From Vreelandella sedimenti (lineage in GTDB: Bacteria > Pseudomonadota > Gammaproteobacteria > Pseudomonadales > Halomonadaceae), in assembly GCF_013416325.1 (NCBI RefSeq), contig NZ_JACCGK010000003.1:155657-219656 (forward strand): a DNA stretch of 64,000 bases, in the 5' to 3' direction. Shown one piece after another: positions 1 through 8,434 of the stretch (positions are counted from its first letter, which is position 1; each line of letters starts with the position of its first letter). The position numbers and the translations under genes are program-made. Below the pieces are notes generated by a model. It ran no database searches. It was not told where the DNA came from and saw only the letters and a list, made by a program, of their open reading frames with translations.

Positions 1-3
1 CAA

Positions 4-837
4 TTAATAATCCCCCAGCGCTTGCCCCATCTGCACCATGCTGCCCAGTGGGTTGACTGCAAAGTTCAGCGGTTTGGCGAAGCACATCACCACGGTAGAA
101 CCAAGCTTGAAGCGGCCCATCTCGGCGCCTTTTTCAAGTGTGATAGGTTGGCTAAACTGTGTGCGCTGAGGGCAGCCCGCAAGCGGCGTCACCTGCCCTG
201 ACCAGACGGTTTCGATGGCAGCGACGATCATCGCACCAACCAGTACCATCGCCATGGGGCCGTACGCGGTATCAAAGATGCATACTAAGCGCTCGTTGCG
301 GGCGAAGAGGCCCGGCACGTAGTTGGCGGTGGCCTGGTTGACCGAGAAGAGCCGACCGGGTACGTAGATCATTTCTCGCAACGTGCCGGTTACCGGCATA
401 TGCACTCGGTGATAGTCCCGTGGGGAGAGGTAAACGGTGGCAAAGCTGCCGCCTAAGAACTCTTCTGCCAGTGCCGTATCGCCGCCGAGCAGGGTTTGCG
501 CGGAGTAGGTGTGGCCTTTGGCCTGCACCAGTTGTCCGGCCTGTAGGCGTCCGTATTGGGAGAGCGTACCATCGGCGGGGCTGAGGATGCCGTCGCCTAG
601 CGGGCGGGCATCCGCTTTGAGCGCCCGGGTGAAGAAGTCGTTGAACGTAGCGTAGGCGGTGGGGTCTGGCTCCAGCGCCTGGCTCATATCAACGTTAAAG
701 CGTTTGATAAACGCTTTAATCAAGGTGTTTTTCACCCACGGATTGTCACACTGGGCGAACTGGCCGGTTAGGCGCGAGATCGCGTGGTGAGGCAGCGGAT
801 ATTGGAGTAGTGAAAAGGCTTTTTGGGAAAGGGTCAC
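4..837 (-). CDS. psd: phosphatidylserine decarboxylase proenzyme
   Basis: Decarboxylates phosphatidylserine to phosphatidylethanolamine at the inner membrane, the last step of that lipid's synthesis. The 277-residue protein contains the conserved [17 protein letters not shown] and, near the C-terminus, LGST motifs. Ser247 of LGST is where family members self-cleave to create the pyruvoyl group, and Asp and His of the first two motifs would complete the self-processing triad. The length is somewhat shorter than the E. coli enzyme (about 320). The start is GTG at 837; there is no strong ribosome-binding site, and no ATG fits the homologous N-terminus. It lies downstream of rhdA on the same strand, separated by 250 bp that hold a dispersed repeat, so it may have its own promoter there. 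The stop codon lies 3 bases from the window edge, so the gene is complete. Confidence 0.95.
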   Translation of the reverse strand: MTLSQKAFSLLQYPLPHHAISRLTGQFAQCDNPWVKNTLIKAFIKRFNVDMSQALEPDPTAYATFNDFFTRALKADARPLGDGILSPADGTLSQYGRLQAGQLVQAKGHTYSAQTLLGGDTALAEEFLGGSFATVYLSPRDYHRVHMPVTGTLREMIYVPGRLFSVNQATANYVPGLFARNERLVCIFDTAYGPMAMVLVGAMIVAAIETVWSGQVTPLAGCPQRTQFSQPITLEKGAEMGRFKLGSTVVMCFAKPLNFAVNPLGSMVQMGQALGDY

Positions 838-907
838 AGTGGTTACTTTTTGGCAGTGGCTTGTAGTGGGATATTGCCATTAAGAGTTACCCCGATGACA
901 GGTCTAC

Positions 908-1021
908 GAGGGGGCGCTGTGAACCCTTCCTTGGGCGCTACATTTGCCATCTGACCGCCATGGATGGCGGAAATGCCGGAATGGTATGGAACATTTTCCG
1001 GCCATGGCAAATGACCCCCTC
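908..1021. repeat. dispersed multi-stem palindromic repeat, copy 1
   Basis: Lies in the 250-bp gap between rhdA and psd. An outer stem pairs 908-914 (GAGGGGG) with 1015-1021 (CCCCCTC). A 10-bp middle stem pairs 941-950 (CATTTGCCAT) with 1004-1013 (ATGGCAAATG). Inside it are a perfect palindrome CCGCCATGGATGGCGG at 955-970 and a GCCGGAA/TTCCGGC hairpin (975-981 with 996-1002). A second copy occurs in inverted orientation at 31544-31663, and the 73-nt cores match at 66 positions. There is no open reading frame or transposase, so this is a non-autonomous or REP-like element. The rest of the gap (838-907, 1022-1088) shows nothing I can name. Confidence 0.85.
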
Positions 1022-1088
1022 TACAACCTGTCCCCGGCGCTCTTGATCAAGCACATACTTGTTTTAAACATTGGGGAAGAGTGCGTTA

Positions 1089-1931
1089 TTACTTCTCAAT
1101 CGGTGTGTCGTCGCGGTTGCCCCATTCTCCCCAGGAACCCGCATAGCCGCGCATATTAAAGCCCAGCGCCTTGCCCACCAGCCAGGTAAAGCTGCTGCGG
1201 TGGTGACTTTGGCAGTGGGTGGCAATTTCCATGTCGGGCGTGAGGCCCAGGGCGCCTAGCTCGGTGATCAACTCGGCGTAATCGCGTATACGTAGCGCAC
1301 GGTTGCGATCCATGGCGTGGAGCCAATCCATATTGACCGCCCCTGGAATATGGCCCAGGTGCTTGTTGTTACCGCGTACGCCATCGTACTCATCTTTGGA
1401 GCGCGCATCCCATACCGCAAACTGCCTATCATCGAGCTTTTCTTTGATTTCGTCGCAGGTAATCAGGGCTTGGGGGTTGAGAAGTTCAGCGTGGTATTCG
1501 CTGGGGGTTGGGGCGTTTGGTTCTGTGCTCTCTTCCAGGCCCGCATCGCGCCAAGCGTGAATGCCGCCGTTCAAATAGGAGTAGCGAGTGTGGCCGATCA
1601 GGTCTAGCGTCCACAGTAATCGTGCCGCCCAGCCGCCGCCTTCGTCGTCATAAGCGACCACGTGAGTATCGCGGGTTAAGCCCAGGGCACTGAACAGCCT
1701 TGATAGCGCCTCGACGCTGGGAACGTCGCTGGGCACAGGCCCTTCACCGCGCATCAAATAGCGAAAATCGAGGAAGATAGCCCCAGGCACATGGCCCTGA
1801 CGATAGCTATCGCCGTTGACCGGTACATCGATAATCAGCAGCTGTGGGTCATCCAAATGTTCCTGCAGCTGTTCAGGCTCAACGATTAGCGGCAGCAGGT
1901 TGGATTCCGACGATTGGCTTTCGGTGCTCAT
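1089..1931 (-). CDS. rhdA: two-domain rhodanese sulfurtransferase, RhdA type
   Basis: Transfers sulfane sulfur from thiosulfate or a similar donor to a thiol acceptor, probably in the cytoplasm since no signal peptide is visible. Two tandem rhodanese domains occupy about residues 10-135 and 155-275 of 280. Only the C-terminal one has a catalytic cysteine, Cys240, in the loop CQSHHRS. This resembles the CQTHHRS loop of Azotobacter RhdA rather than the CRKGVTA loop of classical thiosulfate sulfurtransferases or CGSGVTA of mercaptopyruvate enzymes. The start ATG at 1931 is preceded by a clear AGGAG. It begins 18 bp after rsgA, so the two are probably cotranscribed. The order orn / rsgA ... rhdA-psd is that of Pseudomonas. 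The physiological substrate is not predictable from sequence. Confidence 0.9.
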   Translation of the reverse strand: MSTESQSSESNLLPLIVEPEQLQEHLDDPQLLIIDVPVNGDSYRQGHVPGAIFLDFRYLMRGEGPVPSDVPSVEALSRLFSALGLTRDTHVVAYDDEGGGWAARLLWTLDLIGHTRYSYLNGGIHAWRDAGLEESTEPNAPTPSEYHAELLNPQALITCDEIKEKLDDRQFAVWDARSKDEYDGVRGNNKHLGHIPGAVNMDWLHAMDRNRALRIRDYAELITELGALGLTPDMEIATHCQSHHRSSFTWLVGKALGFNMRGYAGSWGEWGNRDDTPIEK

Positions 1932-1949
1932 GAGTAACTCCTCTAAATC

Positions 1950-2969
1950 CTAGCTATCCAAGCTATCAAGTATGCGCCGGTAGCTGGTAAAGCGTGCTGG
2001 ATGAATCTTGCCTGCCTCGACCGCTGCGAGTAAAGCACAGCCTGGCTCATTGCGGTGGCGGCAGTCACGGAAGCGGCAGTGACCAATATAGTCGTGAAAC
2101 TCAATAAAGCCGTCGGTAACTTCCTGCTCGTTGAGGTGCACCAGGCCAAACTCGCGAATACCCGGTGAGTCAATGAGATCGCCGTCGGCCACTTCAGCAC
2201 GACTCATGGTGTAGAGGCGTGCCGTGGTGGTGGTGTGAGTACCTTTACGCGAGTCTTCCGAGAGCGCGCCAATGCGCAGGGTTTCATCGGGTAGCAGCAG
2301 GTCGATTAGCGAAGACTTGCCCACGCCGCTTTGACCGACGAATACCGAGGTGCGGCCTTCAAGCTGGCTGCGCAGATCATCCAGCCCGGTTTCGGTAGCG
2401 GTGGTGGTGCGTACGACGGGATAGCCCAAATTGCGATAGCGTTCTAATAATTTGCCTAACTCGCCGCCATCTTCTGGCAGCAGGTCGGTTTTGTTGAGCA
2501 CCAGCACGGGCGCTATACCGGTGGCCTCGGCGGCGACCAGATAGCGATCGATAAGGTTGGCGTGAGGTGCGGGTTCTACCGCAAACACGATCAACAGCTG
2601 GTCAATATTGGCGGCCACCGGTTTGAGCAGGCCGCGAGCGTCTGGTCGCTTAAGCACGCTATCGCGCTCTTCACGAGCCACCACCACGCCGGAGCCTTCT
2701 TGCCCTGCACGCCATATCACTCTGTCGCCGGTGACTAGGCCATCCAAGTTGGCGCGTAAGTGACAGCGCACCGGTTCATTATCGCTATTGCGCACCTCCA
2801 GGGTGCGTCCAAAGTGAGCAACGACACGGCCCGGCTGTTCGGCTCCGTATTCACCGGCGGCGAGCTTTTCAGCGTCTTGAACATCGCGCTTTTCTGCACG
2901 CAGGGCACGTTCCGCCTGGACTTTCTCGACGCGCCACTGTTGCTGGCGACTTAATTTACGTTTGCTCAT
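1950..2969 (-). CDS. rsgA: ribosome small-subunit biogenesis GTPase RsgA
   Basis: Circularly permuted GTPase that checks late 30S subunit maturation. The 339 residues show an N-terminal basic stretch and OB-fold, then GTPase motifs in permuted order: NKTD (159-162) comes before the P-loop GQSGVGKSS (from 212) and DSPG. A C-terminal zinc-binding segment carries HCRFRDCRHRNEPGC. The reading frame is open for another 177 codons upstream, but I place the start at ATG 2969 because MSKRKLSRQQQ begins the family-like basic N-terminus and gives the usual length (E. coli 350). It is divergent from orn across 169 bp and is followed after 18 bp by rhdA. Confidence 0.95.
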   Translation of the reverse strand: MSKRKLSRQQQWRVEKVQAERALRAEKRDVQDAEKLAAGEYGAEQPGRVVAHFGRTLEVRNSDNEPVRCHLRANLDGLVTGDRVIWRAGQEGSGVVVAREERDSVLKRPDARGLLKPVAANIDQLLIVFAVEPAPHANLIDRYLVAAEATGIAPVLVLNKTDLLPEDGGELGKLLERYRNLGYPVVRTTTATETGLDDLRSQLEGRTSVFVGQSGVGKSSLIDLLLPDETLRIGALSEDSRKGTHTTTTARLYTMSRAEVADGDLIDSPGIREFGLVHLNEQEVTDGFIEFHDYIGHCRFRDCRHRNEPGCALLAAVEAGKIHPARFTSYRRILDSLDS

Positions 2970-3138
2970 GACCACCTGATGATCGCTACAATAGAGGTCA
3001 TTGTACCTATCAAAGGTGTGATTGTACTTATCAAAGATGCCATCAAGTAGCCAAGCTCTCCTTTGTAGCTGCTTGGCGGATCTATTTAAGGCACACTTGC
3101 ATGATGTTAATAGCCATTTATGCAAAAGGATAACGGTA
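2970..3138. promoter_or_regulatory. rsgA/orn divergent intergenic with 21-bp direct repeats
   Basis: Contains two direct repeats, ATTGTACCTATCAAAGGTG (3000-3018) and ATTGTACTTATCAAAGATG (3021-3039), 17 of 19 bases identical and offset by exactly 21 bp (two helical turns). Downstream is a perfect inverted repeat, GCCAAGC at 3050-3056 with GCTTGGC at 3071-3077. A TACAAT hexamer at 2987-2992 could be a -10 element for orn. The helical phasing suggests tandem binding sites for a regulator, but none is identified. Confidence 0.5.
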
Positions 3139-3744
3139 ATGAGCAGCGATACGACGGGTGCAACGGAAGGAAAAACATCGCCGCGGAATGATCTGCTGGT
3201 GTGGATTGATCTAGAGATGACCGGTCTCGATCCTAATAAAGAGCGCATCATTGAAGTAGCCACGCTCATTACAGATGCGGATTTGAATGTGGTCGCCGAG
3301 GGGCCGGTTATTGCAGTGAAGCAGCCCGATAGTCTGCTGGCGCAGATGGATGACTGGAACCAGAAAACCCACAACGAATCAGGCTTGGTTGCACGCGTGA
3401 AGGCAAGCCAAGTGGAAACCGCTGAAGCTGAGCAGCAAACCCTGGCGTTTTTGCAGCAGTACGCAGTGGCGGGTTCGTCGCCCATGTGTGGCAACAGCAT
3501 CCATCAGGATCGGCGTTTTCTCGAGCGTGAGATGCCTGCGTTGCTCAACTTTTTCCACTATCGCAATCTTGATGTGTCTACCATAAAAGAAGTGGCCAAA
3601 CGCTGGAACCCCGGTGCGCTGGCGGGCTTTAGCAAACAGAATGTGCACTTGGCCATGGACGATATTAAAGAGTCGATTGCCGAGCTGGCCCACTACCGCA
3701 ATACGTTTTTACGCGTTGATCAGCGCAGCGACGAAGAAGAGTAA
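3139..3744 (+). CDS. orn: oligoribonuclease
   Basis: 3'-5' exoribonuclease of the DEDDh family that degrades di- to pentaribonucleotides, including pGpG from cyclic-di-GMP turnover; it is essential in many gammaproteobacteria. In this 201-residue protein Asp24 and Glu26 ([10 protein letters not shown]) form ExoI. The HQDRRFLE segment carries the second aspartate, and the [12 protein letters not shown] segment the catalytic His and last Asp. ATG 3139 is chosen over the open frame from 3022 because AAAGGA lies 9 nt upstream and the protein then matches family length apart from about 20 extra N-terminal residues (E. coli 181). The 3' end overlaps queG by 25 bp tail to tail. Confidence 0.95.
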   Translation: MSSDTTGATEGKTSPRNDLLVWIDLEMTGLDPNKERIIEVATLITDADLNVVAEGPVIAVKQPDSLLAQMDDWNQKTHNESGLVARVKASQVETAEAEQQTLAFLQQYAVAGSSPMCGNSIHQDRRFLEREMPALLNFFHYRNLDVSTIKEVAKRWNPGALAGFSKQNVHLAMDDIKESIAELAHYRNTFLRVDQRSDEEE

Positions 3745-4838
3745 GCGTTTAAGCCCCCGTCAGTAGTAATTAGCTCGCCGCGTTTGAGGTGCTGCTCCTC
3801 AAGCGCCCAGGCGACGTGTTCACGCACCAGCGCGCTTGGGTAGGCCCTACGCGCCCATAGCGCGGCTTCAACGGCCTCGCTCCAGGGCGCGTTGCCCAGG
3901 CCAATGGCAATGTTACGCAGCCAGCGCTGGTAGCCAATGCGCCGAATGGGGCTGCCGGCGGTTTTGTTCAGAAATTCCGCTTCGCCCCAGCCAAACAGGC
4001 TAATAAGCGATGCGCGATCCAGGTCATGGCGCGGCGCAAAGTCATCTTCCTGGGTGATATGGGTAAAGCGAGTAAAAGGGCAGACCAGTTGGCAGTCATC
4101 GCAGCCGTAAATACGGTTACCCATGGAGCGGCGAAACTCAACTGGAATCGCGCCGTGCAGTTCAATGGTGAGATACGAAATGCATTTGCGCGAGTCGACG
4201 ACTTTATCGTCAACGATGGCGCCGGTGGGGCAGGCGGTGCGGCAAGCACTGCAGCTACCGCAGTGTTCGTGCTCAAACGGTGCGTCAATGGGCAATGGAA
4301 GGTCAGTATAGAGTTCGCCAAGAAAAAACAGCGAACCCGCCTTGGGGTTGAGCAGCATGGCGTTTTTGCCAAACCAGCCGAGCCCCGCTTTTTGAGCCAG
4401 GGCGCGTTCCATCACCGGCGCTGAGTCAACAAAAGCGCGGTACCCGAAGCTGCCGACTTCCTGCTCAATTTTTTTTGCTAATAGGGCTAACCGTTTGCGG
4501 ATTAGCTTGTGATAATCACGCCCAAGGGCGTAGCGCGATACATAGGCGCGGGCGGGCTGGCCGAGCACCTTGGTGCTCTCCACCTCAGCAGGCAGGTAAT
4601 CCATACGCACGCTGATAATGCGTTGAGTGCCGGGTTCCAATTCCCCAGGGCGAGTGCGCTTGGTGCCGTGCTTGGCCATAAAGCCCATTTCGCCGTGGTA
4701 GCTCTTTTCCAGCCACGCGTCGAGGTGGTCTTCATGAGCCGACAGTTCAGTATCGGTGATGCCCACTTGCTGAAAGCCCAGCTCTCGCCCCCAGGTTTTA
4801 ATCAGGTCGGCCAGGCGAGCAAGTTTCTGGTCAGTCAT
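3720..4838 (-). CDS. queG: epoxyqueuosine reductase
   Basis: Last enzyme of queuosine synthesis: reduces epoxyqueuosine to queuosine at the tRNA wobble position, using cobalamin and two [4Fe-4S] clusters. Two ferredoxin-like cysteine motifs are visible, [12 protein letters not shown] and CDDCQLVCP, followed by a HEAT-like C-terminus. The start is uncertain: ATG 4838 gives 372 residues with an N-terminus aligned to E. coli QueG (379), whereas in-frame ATGs at 4877 and 4883 would add 13-15 residues; none has a strong ribosome-binding site. It is divergent from nnr and convergent with orn, overlapping it by 25 bp. The cobalamin requirement fits the nearby adenosyltransferase gene cobO, though the two are not in one operon. 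Confidence 0.93.
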   Translation of the reverse strand: MTDQKLARLADLIKTWGRELGFQQVGITDTELSAHEDHLDAWLEKSYHGEMGFMAKHGTKRTRPGELEPGTQRIISVRMDYLPAEVESTKVLGQPARAYVSRYALGRDYHKLIRKRLALLAKKIEQEVGSFGYRAFVDSAPVMERALAQKAGLGWFGKNAMLLNPKAGSLFFLGELYTDLPLPIDAPFEHEHCGSCSACRTACPTGAIVDDKVVDSRKCISYLTIELHGAIPVEFRRSMGNRIYGCDDCQLVCPFTRFTHITQEDDFAPRHDLDRASLISLFGWGEAEFLNKTAGSPIRRIGYQRWLRNIAIGLGNAPWSEAVEAALWARRAYPSALVREHVAWALEEQHLKRGELITTDGGLNAYSSSSLR

Positions 4839-4953
4839 TGCACCATCAGAACGTGCAAAGGCAGTGGAATTCGACATAGTCAATCAACAGCAAGGCATTA
4901 AGAGCGCTATGCTAACGCATTGGCAGCCATCAAAACATGTGAAAGGAGCGATC

Positions 4954-6447
4954 GTGACAGTCCCGAATACTTCCATGCTACGCCCCCTCTATAAAGCAGC
5001 CCAGGTTCAGGAACTCGATCGGCGCACGATCGCCGGGGGTATCGATGGCTTTGCATTGATGCAGCGCGCCGCCTCAAGCGCCTGGCACAGCTTCCGCTCC
5101 CGCTGGCCACAGGCACGTAGTATCACCGTGCTATGTGGGAGTGGTAACAACGGTGGCGATGGTCACGTGCTGGCAGCGCTAGCCATGCAGTCGGGCCTCA
5201 AAGTGCAGCGGATAACCCTTAAGCCTGTTGAAGAGCTCAGCAGCGACGCGGCCCGTGCCGCGGAATTAGCAACATCCGCGGGAGTGGGCTGCGAGGAGTG
5301 GCACGCTGGGATTGAGCTCACCGGCGAAGTGATTGTTGATGCATTGCTGGGCACCGGGTTGACCGGTGAAGTAGAGGGGCGCTTCAAGCGTGCTATTGAA
5401 ACGATCAATGCTGCAGGTCAACCGATACTGGCGATTGATACTCCCTCCGGTTTGGTTGCCGACACCGGGGCGGTGCCGGGGATTGCTGTGAAGGCCTCCT
5501 GCACGGTGACCTTTATTGGCGATAAGGTTGGATTACATACAGGTGATGCCCCTGCCTATACTGGCGAGATCGACTTTCGACCCCTGGGTGTCAAAGCCCA
5601 GGCCTATTTCGATATTCCCCCCACGGCGTGGCGGCTGGATGATTCGCTGCTGGCAGAGGCTTTTGCACCGCGCCTACGCACTAACCATAAAGGTGACATG
5701 GGGCATGTGTTGGTGATGGGGGGCGCTCCAGGTTTTGGTGGTGCAGCTCTACTGGCCTGCCAAGCTGCCGCGCGTTTGGGAGCGGGTAAAGTAAGTTTGG
5801 CGACGGCTCCTGAGCATATCACCGCCAGCTTGGTACGTTGCCCGGAAGTGATGGCTCATGGTGTACGCGGAGGCGCTGAAGCCGCTGAGCTGCCCAGTAA
5901 CGCTGACGTTGTGGTGGTAGGGCCAGGGCTTGGTCAGGCTGCCTGGGGGCAGGCAGTGCTACAGAGTGCACTGCAGTCAGACGCCCCGCTGGTGGTAGAT
6001 GCCGACGGGCTTAACCTCCTGGCGCGCCAGTGGCCGGAGGTTCGCCGTGATAACTGGATTTTGACTCCACACCCCGGTGAGGCCGCGCGACTATTAAACT
6101 GTTCCGTTGCCGATATCCAATCCGACCGGCCCGCAGCTGCCCAGGCACTGCAACGTGCCCGAGGTGGTGTGGTGATTTTGAAAGGTGCGGGCAGTTTAAT
6201 TGCTGGGCCTAGCGGTTTGGTGGTGTGCCCTTACGGGAATCCCGGTATGGCCAGCGGCGGCATGGGCGATGTGCTCAGCGGTATGCTGGGGGCGTTGGTT
6301 GCTCAGCGGGGCGAGGTGGAGTTTAGTGCCTGGCTAGGTGCCATGGTGCATGCATTAGCGGCCGATCGCGCGGCAGAGGAAGAAGGCGAGCGTGGCCTGC
6401 TGGCCAGCGATCTGGCATCCTATGCGCGAAAATTGATTAATCCGTGA
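4954..6447 (+). CDS. nnr: bifunctional NAD(P)H-hydrate repair enzyme
   Basis: Repairs damaged NAD(P)H: the N-terminal YjeF domain epimerises R- and S-NAD(P)HX, and the C-terminal ribokinase-like domain dehydrates S-NAD(P)HX using ADP. The N-domain shows GSGNNGGDG (about 62-70). The C-domain shows NHKGDMGHVLVMGG, DADGLNLL, HPGEAARLL and GGMGDVLSGMLGA. The start is GTG 4954, with AAAGGAG at 4942-4948; a longer frame from 4864 lacks such a site and would reach into queG. The resulting 497 residues compare with 515 in E. coli. It opens the nnr-tsaE-amiB-mutL-miaA-hfq-hflXKC series and is followed by tsaE with little or no gap. Confidence 0.95.
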   Translation: MTVPNTSMLRPLYKAAQVQELDRRTIAGGIDGFALMQRAASSAWHSFRSRWPQARSITVLCGSGNNGGDGHVLAALAMQSGLKVQRITLKPVEELSSDAARAAELATSAGVGCEEWHAGIELTGEVIVDALLGTGLTGEVEGRFKRAIETINAAGQPILAIDTPSGLVADTGAVPGIAVKASCTVTFIGDKVGLHTGDAPAYTGEIDFRPLGVKAQAYFDIPPTAWRLDDSLLAEAFAPRLRTNHKGDMGHVLVMGGAPGFGGAALLACQAAARLGAGKVSLATAPEHITASLVRCPEVMAHGVRGGAEAAELPSNADVVVVGPGLGQAAWGQAVLQSALQSDAPLVVDADGLNLLARQWPEVRRDNWILTPHPGEAARLLNCSVADIQSDRPAAAQALQRARGGVVILKGAGSLIAGPSGLVVCPYGNPGMASGGMGDVLSGMLGALVAQRGEVEFSAWLGAMVHALAADRAAEEEGERGLLASDLASYARKLINP

Positions 6448-6458
6448 AGGCAGCCCAC

Positions 6459-6974
6459 ATGCAGGTGCAATTAGACAACGAAGAGGCCCAGGTCGCTTTT
6501 GGCGAAGCGCTCGGGCACGTATTGCAAAGACGCGGGCTCGTCTATCTAGAGGGTGAGCTAGGTGCCGGTAAAACCACGTTAACGCGTGGCATCCTACGGG
6601 CTTACGGCCATCAAGGGGCGGTTAAAAGTCCTACTTACACCTTGGTAGAGCCTTATGAGTTGAACGACCAGCGGGTTTATCATCTGGATTTATACCGCTT
6701 AGCGGATCCAGAGGAGCTTGAATTTATTGGTGGTCGAGACGTGCTGGCCGACGATGCAGTCACCATTGTCGAGTGGCCCAGCCGCGGTGAAGGGTGGTTG
6801 CCTGCGCCTGACCTGCGCCTAACCTTGGAAGTAGTGGAACAAGGGCGTTTAGTCTCATTAGCTGCGGGTAGTGATAACGGTCAGCGTATGCTTGAATTAT
6901 TGCGAAGTAAGGTAAGTGCAGTCAGTAAAGAAGGTTCCGACCAGTTGGAGAACGGTGTGATTCAATGGAAATGA
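6459..6974 (+). CDS. tsaE: tRNA t6A biosynthesis ATPase TsaE
   Basis: P-loop ATPase that works with TsaB, TsaC and TsaD to make N6-threonylcarbamoyladenosine at position 37 of ANN-decoding tRNAs. The Walker A motif GELGAGKTT is at about 32-40, followed by SPTYTLVEPY and YHLDLYRL typical of the family. I prefer ATG 6459 (171 residues), which has GAAGG 8 nt upstream; GTG 6444, overlapping the nnr stop, is an alternative that adds five residues. The C-terminus is about 20 residues longer than E. coli TsaE (153) and overlaps amiB. Confidence 0.95.
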   Translation: MQVQLDNEEAQVAFGEALGHVLQRRGLVYLEGELGAGKTTLTRGILRAYGHQGAVKSPTYTLVEPYELNDQRVYHLDLYRLADPEELEFIGGRDVLADDAVTIVEWPSRGEGWLPAPDLRLTLEVVEQGRLVSLAAGSDNGQRMLELLRSKVSAVSKEGSDQLENGVIQWK

Positions 6975-8428
6975 AGGGCATAGCGGCAGGCGTATATCGC
7001 TTATTAGCCACCGGTTTTTTTGCCCTGGCGGCGGTAGATGTGCAAGCGTCCAGCGTAGAGAGCATGCGGCTTTGGGCGGCGCCAGATCATGCCCGGCTGG
7101 TGTTTGATCTCTCCGCTGCGACTAATGCCAACGTATTTTCGCTGGAGAACCCGGCGCGGTTGGTGATTGATTTAGATGATACCCAGATGGATACCGACCC
7201 CAGTACGCTGCCTTTGCATGACAGTGCAATTACCTCGGTGCGTACCGGCGCGCGGGAGGGTGGGGGCCTGAGGGTAGTGCTTGAGCTCAATCGAGAAATT
7301 GAGCCACGCCATTTTACCCTGACACCTAACGATCAGTACGGTCACCGACTGGTTGTTGATCTCGAATATCCTGGTGAGAGTGCCGTCGAGAATCCGATTG
7401 ACCCAATTGAGGCGATGATTCGGGATCAGGAAATTCAGGCCCAGCGGGCATCTGCTCAAGGCCAGTTGTCGGACAGCGTGGCGTCGCCTAGCGAGGCAAC
7501 GCCGGCAGAAGTGCAGGAAGCCAAGCTGCACCCAAGGCGCGATATTATTATTGCCGTCGACGCCGGTCATGGTGGTGAAGACCCGGGGGCGATTGGCCCT
7601 TCAGGCACACGGGAAAAGGACGTAGTGCTGGAAATTGCCCGTCGCCTAGCCGCTGAAGTGAACGGTACTGAAGGCTTTAAAGCTGTGCTGGTACGGGATG
7701 GCGACTACTATATAGGGCTGCGTCAGCGTACCGCACTGGCACGTGAGCAAAAAGCCGACTTTTTTGTCTCGATACACGCCGATGCTTTCACCAGCCCAAG
7801 GCCCCAAGGGAGCTCGGTCTATGCGCTGTCTCAGCGCGGCGCCACCTCGGAAACCGCGCAGTGGCTGGCGGATAGTGAGAACCGCTCCGACCTTATCGGC
7901 GGTGTCGATGGCAATCTCTCCTTGCGTGATAAAGACCAGGTGCTGCGCGGCGTGTTGTTGGATTTGACCATGACTGCCACGCTGAATGACTCGCTCTCGA
8001 TTGGTGGTCAGGTATTGGAGCAGTTAGGCCGCATTAACCGGCTGCATAAGTCGCGGGTCGAACAGGCTGGGTTTATGGTACTGAAGTCTCCCGATATCCC
8101 CTCGCTGTTGATTGAGGTTGGCTTTATCTCTAACCCTGACGAAGAGCGTCGGCTACGCGACCCAGTTCACCAGTCAGGGCTTTCTCAGGCTATCTTCAGC
8201 GGTTTGCGCGAGCATTTCGAGCGCTTCCCACCGCCGGCCAGCCTGCTTGCCTGGCAGCGTGATAATCAGCGTCGCCCTTCGGGTAACGAGTACCGTATTC
8301 AGTCGGGAGACACCCTGTCAGCGATTGCTGTGCGCCATGGCGTGCCGGTTAATCAGTTGAGGCAGGCCAATGACCTGAATGGTGACGTGATTCGCGTTGG
8401 CCAAGTGTTACAGATTCCCCGTTCATGA
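6965..8428 (+). CDS. amiB: N-acetylmuramoyl-L-alanine amidase with AMIN and LysM domains
   Basis: Periplasmic zinc amidase that cleaves the bond between MurNAc and the stem peptide during septum splitting. An N-terminal signal peptide (hydrophobic run ending VQASS) is followed by an AMIN domain (about 30-130) that targets the division site. After a linker comes the amidase_3 catalytic domain (about 195-415), with zinc and catalytic motifs DAGHGGEDPGA, REKDVVLEIA, VSIHADAF and LLIEVGFISN. A C-terminal LysM (about 440-485, YRIQSGDTLSAIAVRHGV) binds peptidoglycan. ATG 6971, overlapping the tsaE stop as ATGA, is an equally possible start. Family members need an activator such as EnvC or NlpD, which is not in this window. 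Confidence 0.94.
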   Translation: MEMKGIAAGVYRLLATGFFALAAVDVQASSVESMRLWAAPDHARLVFDLSAATNANVFSLENPARLVIDLDDTQMDTDPSTLPLHDSAITSVRTGAREGGGLRVVLELNREIEPRHFTLTPNDQYGHRLVVDLEYPGESAVENPIDPIEAMIRDQEIQAQRASAQGQLSDSVASPSEATPAEVQEAKLHPRRDIIIAVDAGHGGEDPGAIGPSGTREKDVVLEIARRLAAEVNGTEGFKAVLVRDGDYYIGLRQRTALAREQKADFFVSIHADAFTSPRPQGSSVYALSQRGATSETAQWLADSENRSDLIGGVDGNLSLRDKDQVLRGVLLDLTMTATLNDSLSIGGQVLEQLGRINRLHKSRVEQAGFMVLKSPDIPSLLIEVGFISNPDEERRLRDPVHQSGLSQAIFSGLREHFERFPPPASLLAWQRDNQRRPSGNEYRIQSGDTLSAIAVRHGVPVNQLRQANDLNGDVIRVGQVLQIPRS

Positions 8429-8434
8429 GGTGCC

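Noticed and set aside
944..1159. A 71-codon plus-strand frame across repeat copy 1
   Set aside because: It derives from the palindromic repeat and the antisense of rhdA, with no ribosome-binding site.
2970..3500. N-terminal extension of rsgA by 177 codons
   Set aside because: It runs through the orn coding region on the other strand, has no family similarity, and ATG 2969 gives the normal protein.
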